Shown here: positions 1 to 8,694 of the stretch, piece after piece | Layout of the letters: each line of letters opens with the position of its first letter | Numbering within the stretch: the first letter of the stretch is position 1 | Assembly (NCBI RefSeq): GCF_900580675.1 | Contig: NZ_UTBG01000186.1 | Location: 248,001 to 312,000, forward strand | Length of the DNA: 64,000 nt | Reading direction: 5' to 3' | Origin: Pseudomonas viridiflava | Lineage (GTDB): Bacteria; Pseudomonadota; Gammaproteobacteria; Pseudomonadales; Pseudomonadaceae | Translations under genes and position numbers: made by a program | Notes under the pieces: generated by a model | Told to the model about the DNA's origin: nothing | Seen by the model: only the letters and a program-made list of their open reading frames with translations | Databases searched by the model: none

Positions 1-1
1 G

Positions 2-607
2 TTTACCGGCTCCAACCGCGACAAGCTCGCGCACTTGGTCCTTGGCAAAAGCCAGCCGTTTTTCGGCTCCAGCATCACGCCGTTCCCCTTGCTCGGCAAA
101 GAGTTCACCCAGGCGTACACGCTGCATTTGAATGCCCATCTGGCCAAGACCAACCAATTCAACGCGGCCGATATCGACGAAGCCTTTGAACTGGTGGGCC
201 GTCGCCCCGAGATGCTGCGCACCATCATCGGCGAAGTGGCGCTGGAGTTGGGCGAGGCAAACAACCTGGGCCAATTGCTGCACAGCCGCGCCGAACTGCT
301 GCGCGCCGGCGTTTGGACCGAGTTCGAAAGCGCCTGGAACGCCCTCACCATCCCCCAGCGCGCCGTGCTGGAAGTCATGGTTGCACGCTCGCAGAACAAC
401 GAACCCTTTGCACCCTTCACCGACAGCACCCTCACGGCGGTCAGCAAGGCGCTGGAGGACATGGGCAGCGACATGGTGCCGGGCACCCAGACCATCCAGG
501 CCTGTATCGACGCCCTGCGCGACAAGGAACTGGTGTGGAAGTCGAGCCGGGGTGGCTATGCCCTGGAAGACAAAACCTTTGGGGATTGGCTGCTGCACAA
601 GCGCTGA
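2..607 (+). CDS. ATP-binding protein of the archaeal-type/AAA ATPase family, 3' part only
   Basis: The reading frame is open from the first bases of the window, so the start and the Walker motifs lie outside it. The visible 200 residues begin FTGSNRDKLAHLV, matching the strand after the ATPase core that ends in a sensor-type TGS, followed by a region on a small protein partner or target and an all-helical C-terminal part rich in winged-helix-like segments (LTIPQRAVLEVMVARS to the end). This layout is common in stand-alone bacterial AAA/STAND-like ATPases of unknown function. It converges on the DUF3010 gene with a gap of 38 bases. Family assignment rests on pattern only. Confidence 0.6.
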   Translation, partial: FTGSNRDKLAHLVLGKSQPFFGSSITPFPLLGKEFTQAYTLHLNAHLAKTNQFNAADIDEAFELVGRRPEMLRTIIGEVALELGEANNLGQLLHSRAELLRAGVWTEFESAWNALTIPQRAVLEVMVARSQNNEPFAPFTDSTLTAVSKALEDMGSDMVPGTQTIQACIDALRDKELVWKSSRGGYALEDKTFGDWLLHKR

Positions 608-645
608 AGGGCAGCACAGGTCAAATGTGGGAGCTCCGGTGTGGC

Positions 646-1062
646 TTATTTCTTTACCAGTGCCGAACACGCCGCCTTATAGGCCTCATGCTGGTACTTG
701 TTCAGCGTGGCCGGCAGCTCAAAGGTGTGTTTCTTGTTCTGCGCATTGATGGTCTGCGGCGACAGCAATGTCACCTCAACGCCGTCGAGCAACTGAAACA
801 CGCCTTCAATCTTGAACGTAGTCGGGCCACCGGCGAACTCGCCTTTCTTGCTGCGCTTCTTGATCGCGATACGGGTAATCGCGTTTGCCTGCACAAAGGC
901 CTTCACCTGGGCGGCGAAGGCTTTGACGTTGGCCGCTTCATCGTCGTCTTCGAGGGCGATTTTCTTGGTGGCCAGCGCCATGTGGGCCGGCGCCTGGTTG
1001 TCCAGGGAGGCGACGGCGATGATGGCTTCGCTGCCTTTGATTTCGATGCCGCAGATAGTCAT
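646..1062 (-). CDS. DUF3010 family protein
   Basis: This 138-residue cytoplasmic protein starts MTICGIEIKGSEAIIAV and contains an ASLDNQAPAHM segment, as in the DUF3010 family of small proteobacterial proteins with an RNase H/actin-like beta-strand start. Its function is unknown. It has no signal peptide and no membrane segment. It is transcribed alone; the neighbour at 1104-1505 is on the same strand, 41 bases upstream, and could share a transcript. The start codon is ATG and the length is typical for the family. Confidence 0.75.
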   Translation of the reverse strand: MTICGIEIKGSEAIIAVASLDNQAPAHMALATKKIALEDDDEAANVKAFAAQVKAFVQANAITRIAIKKRSKKGEFAGGPTTFKIEGVFQLLDGVEVTLLSPQTINAQNKKHTFELPATLNKYQHEAYKAACSALVKK

Positions 1063-1103
1063 GAATGGCCTTGGTTCAGAGGGAAAGTGGCGGGGATTGT
1101 CGC

Positions 1104-1505
1104 TTATTCCTGCCCAATCGACTCCAGAAACTCCGACCGCTCATCGCTCATCCGTGCCAGGCAGTCGTTCTGCGCAATCGCATAGGCCTTGGAACCTGTG
1201 ACTGCCGGGAAGGTGTCCACCGCGCAATCGGCGTCACGCAGCTTCTCCCACTTCTGCTGGGCATCCTTCAGACGAGCGGTAATGTCGGCCAGTTGCGACT
1301 TGTTGCTGGCGTAGGTCGACGCCATGCGCTCCAGCAGCCCCTGGTAGTTATCCTTGAGCAATTGCTCGGCGGTGGTTTTGTTGTAAGTGGCGCATTCCAG
1401 GGTTTGCTTGTCGTTTTCGATGCCATCGCACGGCGTGCTGTCGGTGTCTTCGGCCGCGTGGACGCCGGTTGCGATGAGTGCCAAAGCCAGGAAAATCGAT
1501 TTCAT
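1104..1505 (-). CDS. LprI/DUF1311-type periplasmic protein
   Basis: The 133-residue product has a clear signal peptide (MKSIFLALALIATGVHA, cleaved before AEDTD) and a secreted helical part with four regularly placed cysteines (TPCDGI, LECATY, DADCAV, QNDCLA). That pattern is typical of the lysozyme-inhibitor LprI-like/DUF1311 family, which includes periplasmic inhibitors of lysozyme. The cysteines probably form two disulfides. The start is supported by GAGA eight bases before ATG. A role in lysozyme inhibition is known only for some family members and is not proven by this sequence. Confidence 0.7.
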   Translation of the reverse strand: MKSIFLALALIATGVHAAEDTDSTPCDGIENDKQTLECATYNKTTAEQLLKDNYQGLLERMASTYASNKSQLADITARLKDAQQKWEKLRDADCAVDTFPAVTGSKAYAIAQNDCLARMSDERSEFLESIGQE

Positions 1506-1724
1506 TGCGCCGTCTCATATCAGGTGATGCGGGAATTCTGGCTCAAGCGTAAGACAAAGAACAGCCGCCAGTCAGACCTCTCTTAACAGCCTTTGTCGCG
1601 GATTGACGCTTTCGGCAATTCCCCTGTCGTTTTTGCACCCGGTTCGTTCAGCCCCTGGGCATATGCTGGCCCCAAAGCGCCGGCAGACGATTCGGCGCAT
1701 GAATCGCCAATAAGGGGACGCCTG

Positions 1725-2702
1725 ATGAGCCCAGCCGAATTGCACGCCGACAGCATCGTTATCGACGGGCTGATCATTGCCAAGTGGAACCGCGACCTGT
1801 TCGAAGACATGCGCAAAGGCGGCCTCACCGCCGCCAACTGCACCGTGTCGGTGTGGGAAGGCTTCCAGGCCACGATCAATAACATCGTGGCCAGCCAGAC
1901 CCTGATCCGTGAGAACAGCGACCTGGTGATCCCGGTGAAAACCACCGCCGATATCCGCAAGGCCAAGGAACTGGGCAAGACCGGCATCATCTTCGGCTTC
2001 CAGAACGCCCATGCGTTTGAAGACCAGTTGGGCTACGTCGAGATCTTCAAGCAGCTCGGCGTGGGCGTGGTGCAGATGTGCTACAACACCCAGAACTTGG
2101 TGGGTACCGGCTGCTACGAGCGCGACGGCGGCCTGTCCGGTTTCGGCCGCGAGGTTGTAGGCGAAATGAACCGCGTCGGCATCATGTGCGACCTGTCCCA
2201 CGTCGGTTCCAAGACGTCCGAAGAAGTTATCCTCGAATCGAAAAAGCCGGTGTGCTACTCCCACTGCCTGCCCTCGGGCCTCAAAGAGCACCCGCGTAAC
2301 AAATCCGATGAAGAACTCAAGTTCATCGCCGACCACGGCGGCTTTGTCGGCGTGACCATGTTCGCGCCGTTCCTGGCCAAGGGTATCGATTCGACCATCG
2401 ACGACTATGCCGAAGCCATCGAATACACCATGAACATTGTCGGCGAAGACGCCATCGGCATCGGCACCGACTTCACCCAGGGCCATGGCCAGGATTTCTT
2501 CGAAATGCTGACCCATGACAAGGGCTACGCGCGCCGCCTGACCAGCTTCGGCAAGATCATCAACCCGCTGGGCATCCGCACCGTGGGCGAGTTCCCCAAC
2601 CTCACCGAGACCCTGCTCAAGCGCGGCCACCCTGAGCGTGTGGTGCGCAAGATCATGGGCGAAAACTGGGTCAGCGTCTTGAAAGACGTTTGGGGCGAAT
2701 AA
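1725..2702 (+). CDS. Membrane dipeptidase-like (peptidase M19 family) protein of the betaine island
   Basis: The 325-residue protein has the M19 renal-dipeptidase barrel, with the later metal motifs CDLSHVG and CYSHC (the two conserved histidines) and GIGTDF near the end. The usual N-terminal zinc motif DGHNDLPW reads DGLIIAKW here (residues 14-21), so both ligands of the HxD pair are missing and true dipeptidase activity is doubtful. It is the first gene of the dimethylglycine cluster, 55 bases before the V4R-domain gene, the same order as PA5396-PA5399 in P. aeruginosa. The start at 1725 follows a GGGGA ribosome site; longer in-frame versions lack one. Confidence 0.85.
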   Translation: MSPAELHADSIVIDGLIIAKWNRDLFEDMRKGGLTAANCTVSVWEGFQATINNIVASQTLIRENSDLVIPVKTTADIRKAKELGKTGIIFGFQNAHAFEDQLGYVEIFKQLGVGVVQMCYNTQNLVGTGCYERDGGLSGFGREVVGEMNRVGIMCDLSHVGSKTSEEVILESKKPVCYSHCLPSGLKEHPRNKSDEELKFIADHGGFVGVTMFAPFLAKGIDSTIDDYAEAIEYTMNIVGEDAIGIGTDFTQGHGQDFFEMLTHDKGYARRLTSFGKIINPLGIRTVGEFPNLTETLLKRGHPERVVRKIMGENWVSVLKDVWGE

Positions 2703-2757
2703 GCCACCGCACTCTCGCGGAACATCAACACAACGAATTTTCTGGAGTTAAATTTCC

Positions 2758-3288
2758 ATGGCCAAGATCGCCCCGCAATTGCCAATCGAAGTCGACAGCG
2801 AAACCGGTGTCTGGACCTCCGACGCCCTGCCGATGCTGTACGTGCCGCGCCATTTCTTCGTCAATAACCACATGGGGATTGAAGAAGTATTGGGCGCCGA
2901 CGCCTACGCCGAAATCCTCTACAAGGCCGGCTACAAATCCGCCTGGCACTGGTGTGAAAAAGAAGCTGAATGCCACGGCCTGGAAGGCGTCGCGGTGTTT
3001 GAGCACTACATGAAGCGCCTGTCGCAACGCGGCTGGGGCCTGTTCAAGATCCAGGACATCGACCTCGACAAAGGCACCGCCAGCGTCAAGCTTGAGCACT
3101 CGGCTTTCGTCTATGTGTACGGCAAGGTCGGACGCAAAGTGGACTACATGTTCACCGGCTGGTTTGCCGGTGCGATGGACCAGATTCTGCAGGCGCGCGG
3201 CAGCACTATTCGCACCGTAGCCGAGCAAGTTTACGGAGGCTCCGAAGAGGGCCACGACGACGGCTTGTTCACCGTCAAGCCGTTGTAA
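2758..3288 (+). CDS. DUF5943/4-vinyl-reductase (V4R) domain protein
   Basis: This 176-residue soluble protein carries a V4R-like domain, with HWCEKEAECHG around residues 64-74 and a C-terminal WFAGAMDQI/EEGHDD part. V4R domains bind small hydrophobic ligands or metal in other systems. The gene always sits between the dipeptidase-like gene and dgcA in pseudomonad betaine clusters, so a supporting role in dimethylglycine or betaine metabolism is inferred; the biochemical role is not known. The start ATG follows GGAGTTAAATTTCC. It lies 16 bases before dgcA and is clearly co-transcribed with it. Confidence 0.8.
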   Translation: MAKIAPQLPIEVDSETGVWTSDALPMLYVPRHFFVNNHMGIEEVLGADAYAEILYKAGYKSAWHWCEKEAECHGLEGVAVFEHYMKRLSQRGWGLFKIQDIDLDKGTASVKLEHSAFVYVYGKVGRKVDYMFTGWFAGAMDQILQARGSTIRTVAEQVYGGSEEGHDDGLFTVKPL

Positions 3289-3304
3289 GTCGAGGAACCG
3301 TGCC

Positions 3305-5365
3305 ATGGCTTTCGAAGCAATGTTTGCGCCGATCCAGATCGGCAAGCTGACCATCCGCAACCGCGTGCTCAGTACCGCCCACGCCGAGGTGTATGCCACC
3401 GACGGCGGCATGACCACCGACCGCTATGTGAAGTATTACGAAGAGAAAGCCAAGGGCGGGATCGGCCTGGCGATCTGCGGCGGGTCTTCCAGTGTGGCCA
3501 TCGACAGCCCGCAAGGCTGGTGGAAATCGGTGAACCTGGCCGATGACCGGATCATCCCGCACTTCCAGAACCTGGCGGATGCCATGCACAAGCATGGCGC
3601 CAAGATCATGATCCAGATTACCCACATGGGCCGCCGCTCGCGCTGGGACGGCGAGCACTGGCCGACCCTGCTGTCGCCGTCGGGCATCCGCGAGCCGGTG
3701 CACCGTGCGACGTGCAAGACCATCGAGCCGGAAGAAATCTGGCGTGTGATCGGCAACTACGCCTCGGCTGCGGCGCGCGCCAAGGCCGGTGGCCTGGACG
3801 GCGTGGAATTGTCGGCGGTGCACCAGCACATGATTGACCAGTTCTGGAGCCCGCGGGTCAACAAGCGCACCGACGAATGGGGCGGCAGCTTTGAAAACCG
3901 CATGCGGTTCGGCCTGGAAGTGCTCAAGGCCGTGCGCGCCGAAGTCGGCCCGGATTTCTGCGTGGGCATTCGGCTGTGCGGTGACGAATTCCACCCGGAC
4001 GGCCTGTCCCACGAGGACATGAAACAGATCGCCAAGTACTACGACGACACCGGCATGCTCGATTTCATCGGCGTGGTGGGCTCGGGCTGTGATACCCACA
4101 ACACCCTGGCCAACGTCATCCCGAACATGAGTTATCCACCGGAGCCCTTCCTGCACCTGGCGGCCGGGATCAAGGAAGTGGTCAAGGCCCCGGTGCTGCA
4201 CGCGCAGAACATCAAGGACCCGAACCAGGCCACGCGCATTCTGGAAGGCGGCTACGTGGACATGGTCGGCATGACCCGTGCGCACATCGCCGATCCGCAC
4301 CTGATCGCCAAGATCAAGATGGGCCAGATCGACCAGATCAAACAGTGCGTCGGTGCCAACTACTGCATCGACCGCCAGTACCAAGGGCTGGACGTGCTCT
4401 GCATCCAGAACGCCGCGACCTCCCGTGAATACATGGGCGTGCCGCACATCATCGAGAAATCCACCGGGCCCAAACGCAAAGTCGTGGTGGTGGGGGCCGG
4501 CCCTGCCGGGATGGAAGCTGCGCGGGTTGCTGCTGAGCGCGGCCACGACGTGACGCTGTTCGAGAAGAAAGAATTCATCGGCGGGCAAATCACGACCGCC
4601 TCCAAAGCCCCGCAACGTGACCAGATTGCCGGGATCACCCGCTGGTTCCAGCTGGAACTGGCACGCCTGAACGTCGACCTGCGCCTGGGCGTGGCGGCGA
4701 ATGCCGACGCGATCCTCGACCTGCGCCCGGACGTGGTGGTGCTGGCCGTCGGCGGGCATCCGTTCCTGGAGCAGAACGAACACTGGGGCGCGGCTGAAGG
4801 CCTGGTGGTCAGCAGCTGGGACGTGCTCGACGGCAAAGTCGCACCGGGCAAGAACGTGCTGGTCTACGACACCATCTGCGAATTCACCGGCATGTCGGTG
4901 GCCGACTTTTTGGCCGACAAAGGCAGTCAGGTCGAGATCGTCACCGACGACATCAAGCCGGGCGTGGCCGTCGGCGGTACGTCGTTCCCGACCTACTACC
5001 GCAGCATGTACCCGAAGGAAGTGATCATGACCGGCGACATGATGCTGGAGAAGGTCTACCGCGAAGGCGACAAGCTGGTGGCGGTGCTGGAGAACGAATA
5101 CACCGGTGCCAAAGAGGAGCGGGTAGTCGACCAGGTGGTCGTCGAGAACGGCGTGCGCCCGGATGAGGAAATCTACTACGCCCTCAAGCCCGGCTCGCGC
5201 AACAAGGGCCAGATGGACATCGAAGCCTTGTTCGCGATCAAGCCGCAGCCGTGCCTGAGCGAGGCGGGTGACGGGTACTTGCTGTTCCGCATTGGTGACT
5301 GTGTGGCGCAGCGTAATACCCACGCCGCGATCTACGACGCCCTGCGCCTGTGCAAGGATTTCTGA
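3305..5365 (+). CDS. dgcA: Dimethylglycine demethylation protein DgcA (NADH:flavin oxidoreductase family)
   Basis: DgcA oxidatively demethylates dimethylglycine to sarcosine, together with DgcB. The 686-residue protein has an N-terminal old-yellow-enzyme FMN barrel (about 1-345), a cysteine cluster for an Fe-S centre, and a C-terminal FAD/NAD-type half starting with VVVVGAGPAGMEAA at about residue 395. This is the trimethylamine dehydrogenase layout. The Fe-S motif keeps C348, C354 and C366 but has Ala at 351, where trimethylamine dehydrogenase has its second cysteine ligand. The start is preceded by GAGGAACC. It lies between the V4R gene and dgcB, matching PA5398 of P. aeruginosa. Confidence 0.93.
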   Translation: MAFEAMFAPIQIGKLTIRNRVLSTAHAEVYATDGGMTTDRYVKYYEEKAKGGIGLAICGGSSSVAIDSPQGWWKSVNLADDRIIPHFQNLADAMHKHGAKIMIQITHMGRRSRWDGEHWPTLLSPSGIREPVHRATCKTIEPEEIWRVIGNYASAAARAKAGGLDGVELSAVHQHMIDQFWSPRVNKRTDEWGGSFENRMRFGLEVLKAVRAEVGPDFCVGIRLCGDEFHPDGLSHEDMKQIAKYYDDTGMLDFIGVVGSGCDTHNTLANVIPNMSYPPEPFLHLAAGIKEVVKAPVLHAQNIKDPNQATRILEGGYVDMVGMTRAHIADPHLIAKIKMGQIDQIKQCVGANYCIDRQYQGLDVLCIQNAATSREYMGVPHIIEKSTGPKRKVVVVGAGPAGMEAARVAAERGHDVTLFEKKEFIGGQITTASKAPQRDQIAGITRWFQLELARLNVDLRLGVAANADAILDLRPDVVVLAVGGHPFLEQNEHWGAAEGLVVSSWDVLDGKVAPGKNVLVYDTICEFTGMSVADFLADKGSQVEIVTDDIKPGVAVGGTSFPTYYRSMYPKEVIMTGDMMLEKVYREGDKLVAVLENEYTGAKEERVVDQVVVENGVRPDEEIYYALKPGSRNKGQMDIEALFAIKPQPCLSEAGDGYLLFRIGDCVAQRNTHAAIYDALRLCKDF

Positions 5366-5400
5366 CCCAACACCGAACCAATGTGGACTCGGTCAAAAAT

Positions 5401-5488
5401 GTGGGAGCGGGCTTGCTCGCGAAAGCGGTGTGTCAGTCGATGCATCCGGTGGCTGATTCTCCGCCTTCGCGAGCAAGCCCGCTCCCAC
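5401..5488. repeat. REPIN (two inverted REP sequences)
   Basis: A 23-base REP arm (5401-5423) and its exact inverted copy (5466-5488) enclose a 42-base spacer. The arms are of the GTGGGAGCGGGCTTGCTCGCG type. It separates dgcA from dgcB inside one operon and ends 32 bases before dgcB. Confidence 0.95.
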
Positions 5489-5520
5489 ATTAGACCTGTG
5501 TGGTCTGTGGGAGCTTCACC

Positions 5521-7464
5521 ATGTTGAACACCTTGCTGCCTGTTCTTTTGTTCGCCGCCCTGGGACTTGCCGTCCTCGGCGCCCTGCGCCGGGTAAACAT
5601 GTGGCGACGCGGCCGTGCGTCCAAAGTCGACCTGCTCGGCGGCCTGCTGGCCATGCCCAAGCGCTACATGGTCGACCTGCACCACGTGGTCGCGCGCGAC
5701 AAATACATCGCCAACACCCACGTCGCCACTGCGCTGGGCTTTGTGCTGTCGGCGCTGCTGGCGATTCTGGTGCATGGCTTCGGCCTGCATAACCGCATCC
5801 TCGGCTACGCCTTGCTGCTCGCCTCGGTGCTGATGTTTGTCGGCGCCACCTTCGTCTACCTGCGTCGACGCAACCCGCCTGCGCGCCTGTCGAAAGGCCC
5901 GTGGATGCGCCTGCCGAAAAGCCTGATGGCGTTCTCGGTGAGTTTCTTCCTGGTGACCTTGCCGGTGGCCGGGATTCTGCCGGCTGACTTCGGCGGCTGG
6001 CTGCTGGCCGCATTGCTGAGTGTGGGCGTGCTGTGGGGCGTGTCGGAAATGTTCTTCGGCATGACCTGGGGCGGCCCGATGAAACACGCCTTCGCCGGTG
6101 CCCTGCACCTGGCCTGGCACCGCCGCGCCGAGCGCTTTGGCGGGGGCCGTTCCACCGGTTTGAAACCGCTGGACCTCACCGACAAATCCGCGCCATTGGG
6201 CGTGGAAAAACCCAAGGATTTCACCTGGAACCAACTGCTCGGCTTCGACGCCTGCGTGCAGTGCGGCAAGTGCGAAGCAGCCTGCCCGGCGTTTGCCGCC
6301 GGCCAGCCGCTGAACCCGAAAAAACTGATCCAGGACATGGTGGTCGGCCTGGCCGGCGGCACCGACGCCAAATTCGCCGGCAGCCCCTACCCGGGCAAGC
6401 CAGTCGGCGAACACAGCGGCAACCCGCACCAGCCGATCGTCAACGGCCTGGTGGACGCCGAAACCCTGTGGTCCTGCACCACCTGCCGCGCCTGCGTGGA
6501 AGAGTGCCCGATGATGATCGAGCACGTGGACGCCATCGTCGACATGCGCCGCCACCTCACCCTGGAAAAAGGCGCCACGCCAAACAAGGGCGCTGAAGTC
6601 CTGGAAAACCTGATCGCCACCGACAACCCCGGCGGTTTCGCACCGGGTGGTCGCCTGAACTGGGCGGCGGACTTGAACCTGCCGTTGCTGAGCGACAAAG
6701 GCAGCTGCGACGTGCTGTTCTGGGTCGGCGACGGTGCCTTCGACATGCGTAACCAACGCACCTTGCGCGCTTTCGTCAAAGTGCTCAAAGCCGCCAACGT
6801 CGACTTCGCGGTGCTCGGCCTGGAAGAACGCGACAGCGGCGACGTCGCCCGCCGCCTGGGCGATGAGGCCACGTTCCAGCTGCTGGCCACGCGCAATATC
6901 CAGACCCTGGCCAAATACAGCTTCAAGCGCATCGTCACCTGCGACCCGCACAGTTTCCATGTGCTGAAAAACGAATACGGTGCCTTCAACGGCGACTATG
7001 TGGTGCAGCACCACAGCACCTTCATGGCCGAGCTGATCGGCGAGGGCGCGCTGAACCTGGGCCAGCACAAGGGCAACAGCGTGACTTATCACGACCCGTG
7101 CTACCTGGGCCGTTACAACGGCGAATACGAGGCGCCGCGCCAAGTGCTGCGCGCGCTGGGTATCGAGGTCAAGGAGATGCAGCGCTCGGGCTTCCGCTCA
7201 CGCTGCTGCGGCGGCGGTGGCGGCGCGCCGATCACCGACATTCCCGGCAAGCAACGTATCCCGGACATGCGCATGGACGACATCCGCGAAACCGGCGCCG
7301 AGCTGGTAGCCGTGGGCTGCCCGCAGTGCACCGCGATGCTCGAAGGTGTGGTCGAGCCTCGCCCATTGATCAAAGACATTGCCGAACTGGTGGCCGACGC
7401 GTTGCTTGAAGATGCCGCACCGGTCAAAACCCCGATCAAACGTGAACCTGCGGAGGTGCACTGA
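5521..7464 (+). CDS. dgcB: Dimethylglycine demethylation protein DgcB (membrane Fe-S oxidoreductase)
   Basis: DgcB is taken to pass electrons from DgcA towards the dedicated ETF and the respiratory chain. The 647-residue protein has several N-terminal membrane segments (about 1-20, 75-110, 135-180), then a ferredoxin-like pair of [4Fe-4S] motifs, CVQCGKCEAACP near residue 245 and CTTCRACVEECP near 320. Two CCG cysteine-rich modules of the heterodisulfide-reductase type follow (DPCYLGRYN and RCCGGGGG ... CPQCTAML). The start at 5521 has GGGAGC before it; the longer in-frame start has none. The stop overlaps the etfA start (TGATG), showing translational coupling. Confidence 0.92.
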   Translation: MLNTLLPVLLFAALGLAVLGALRRVNMWRRGRASKVDLLGGLLAMPKRYMVDLHHVVARDKYIANTHVATALGFVLSALLAILVHGFGLHNRILGYALLLASVLMFVGATFVYLRRRNPPARLSKGPWMRLPKSLMAFSVSFFLVTLPVAGILPADFGGWLLAALLSVGVLWGVSEMFFGMTWGGPMKHAFAGALHLAWHRRAERFGGGRSTGLKPLDLTDKSAPLGVEKPKDFTWNQLLGFDACVQCGKCEAACPAFAAGQPLNPKKLIQDMVVGLAGGTDAKFAGSPYPGKPVGEHSGNPHQPIVNGLVDAETLWSCTTCRACVEECPMMIEHVDAIVDMRRHLTLEKGATPNKGAEVLENLIATDNPGGFAPGGRLNWAADLNLPLLSDKGSCDVLFWVGDGAFDMRNQRTLRAFVKVLKAANVDFAVLGLEERDSGDVARRLGDEATFQLLATRNIQTLAKYSFKRIVTCDPHSFHVLKNEYGAFNGDYVVQHHSTFMAELIGEGALNLGQHKGNSVTYHDPCYLGRYNGEYEAPRQVLRALGIEVKEMQRSGFRSRCCGGGGGAPITDIPGKQRIPDMRMDDIRETGAELVAVGCPQCTAMLEGVVEPRPLIKDIAELVADALLEDAAPVKTPIKREPAEVH

Positions 7465-8684
7465 TGAGCGACATTATCCGCCGCGACCCACGGGCCGAAT
7501 GGATCGCCCGCAACCGCCTGCACCCGCTGCATGCGGCGATGCAGCCGGTGCAGCACAGCTGGATGGGGCCCAATGGGGTCATCCGCAAAAATGTACATGG
7601 CGTCGGTTTTATCGGCCCCAACGGCATCAAGCGCATCGACCGCAGCGGTGCCCAGCAGGGCGGCGCGGCCAAACGTTCGGCGGCAGTGGAAGTGCAGTTG
7701 CCGCTGCATCAAGTACCGGCGCCTGCGTTCTACATCAACGTGGTGCCCGACATGGTTGGCGGCCGCCTGAGCAGCCACGACCGCGACCTACTGGGGCTGG
7801 CGCGCCAGTTGGCCGGCAGCGACGGCGCGGTGCTGGCGGTGGTGTTTGGCGAACACAAGGAAGGTGCGTTTGCCACGGCGGGCGTGGATCGCCTGCTGGT
7901 GCTGGAAGGCCATGAATTCGAAGGTTATGCACCGGAACAACGGGTCCAGGGCCTGCGGGCTGTGGATAACCAGTTCAACCCGCGCCACTGGTTGCTGCCC
8001 GATAGCCGCAGCGGCGGCGGCGAACTTGGGCGGCGTTTTGCCGCGAGCCTCAAGGAACGCCCGGCCACGCGAGTCTGGCAGATCAAGGGTCAGGAGTGCA
8101 TCGGCCGCGCCGGTGCGGGCCAGGAAGATTTGGCCCGGCCGCTGCCGCGCCTGATCCTGGCCGCTGCCGAGTGTGCCGAGCCGGTCAGCGAGACTCGCCA
8201 CGAAGTCTTGCCGGTGGAGTTATCCACAAGCCTGGCGCGCAGCCTGCCGCGTATCGAAGATCTGGGCGCGGTGGCGGTCGACCCGGCAGCGATCCCAATG
8301 GCCGAGGCCGAGTTTATTTTCTCCGGCGGCAATGGCGTGAAGGACTGGGCACTGTTCCACCAGGCCGCCGCTGCCTTGGGCGCCACCGAAGGCGCCTCGC
8401 GGGTAGCGGTGGACGACGGCTACATGGCGCGTGATCGCCAGGTCGGCGCCAGCGGCACCTGGGTCACGGCGCGGGTGTATGTGGCCGTGGGCATTTCCGG
8501 GGCGATCCAGCACCTGCAGGGCATCGGCGCCTGCGACAAGGTGGTGGCGATCAACCTCGACCCGGGCTGCGACATGATCAAGCGTGCCGACCTGTCGGTG
8601 ATCGGCGAAAGCGCCGCGATTCTGCAAGCCTTGATCGATGCGGTCGAGTTGTACCGCAACGGCGCCAAGCGCGATGCGGCTTAA
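7464..8684 (+). CDS. etfA: Electron transfer flavoprotein alpha subunit, betaine-cluster type
   Basis: This 406-residue EtfA has an extra N-terminal segment of about 85 residues (WMGPNGVIRKNVHGVGFIGPNG) before the usual alpha/beta domain. The conserved C-terminal FAD-binding domain contains VGASGTWVTARVYVAVGISGAIQH and AINLDPGCDMIKRADLSVIG. It forms a heterodimer with the next gene product and probably accepts electrons from DgcA/DgcB. It is distinct from the housekeeping EtfA and corresponds to PA5400. Its ATG overlaps the dgcB stop by one base. Confidence 0.9.
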   Translation: MSDIIRRDPRAEWIARNRLHPLHAAMQPVQHSWMGPNGVIRKNVHGVGFIGPNGIKRIDRSGAQQGGAAKRSAAVEVQLPLHQVPAPAFYINVVPDMVGGRLSSHDRDLLGLARQLAGSDGAVLAVVFGEHKEGAFATAGVDRLLVLEGHEFEGYAPEQRVQGLRAVDNQFNPRHWLLPDSRSGGGELGRRFAASLKERPATRVWQIKGQECIGRAGAGQEDLARPLPRLILAAAECAEPVSETRHEVLPVELSTSLARSLPRIEDLGAVAVDPAAIPMAEAEFIFSGGNGVKDWALFHQAAAALGATEGASRVAVDDGYMARDRQVGASGTWVTARVYVAVGISGAIQHLQGIGACDKVVAINLDPGCDMIKRADLSVIGESAAILQALIDAVELYRNGAKRDAA

Positions 8685-8694
8685 GGATATGGCC

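Noticed and set aside
3275-7143. Long minus-strand frames of 682 and 603 residues over dgcA and dgcB
   Set aside because: They are mirror frames of the two real genes, with the same biased composition and no plausible start.
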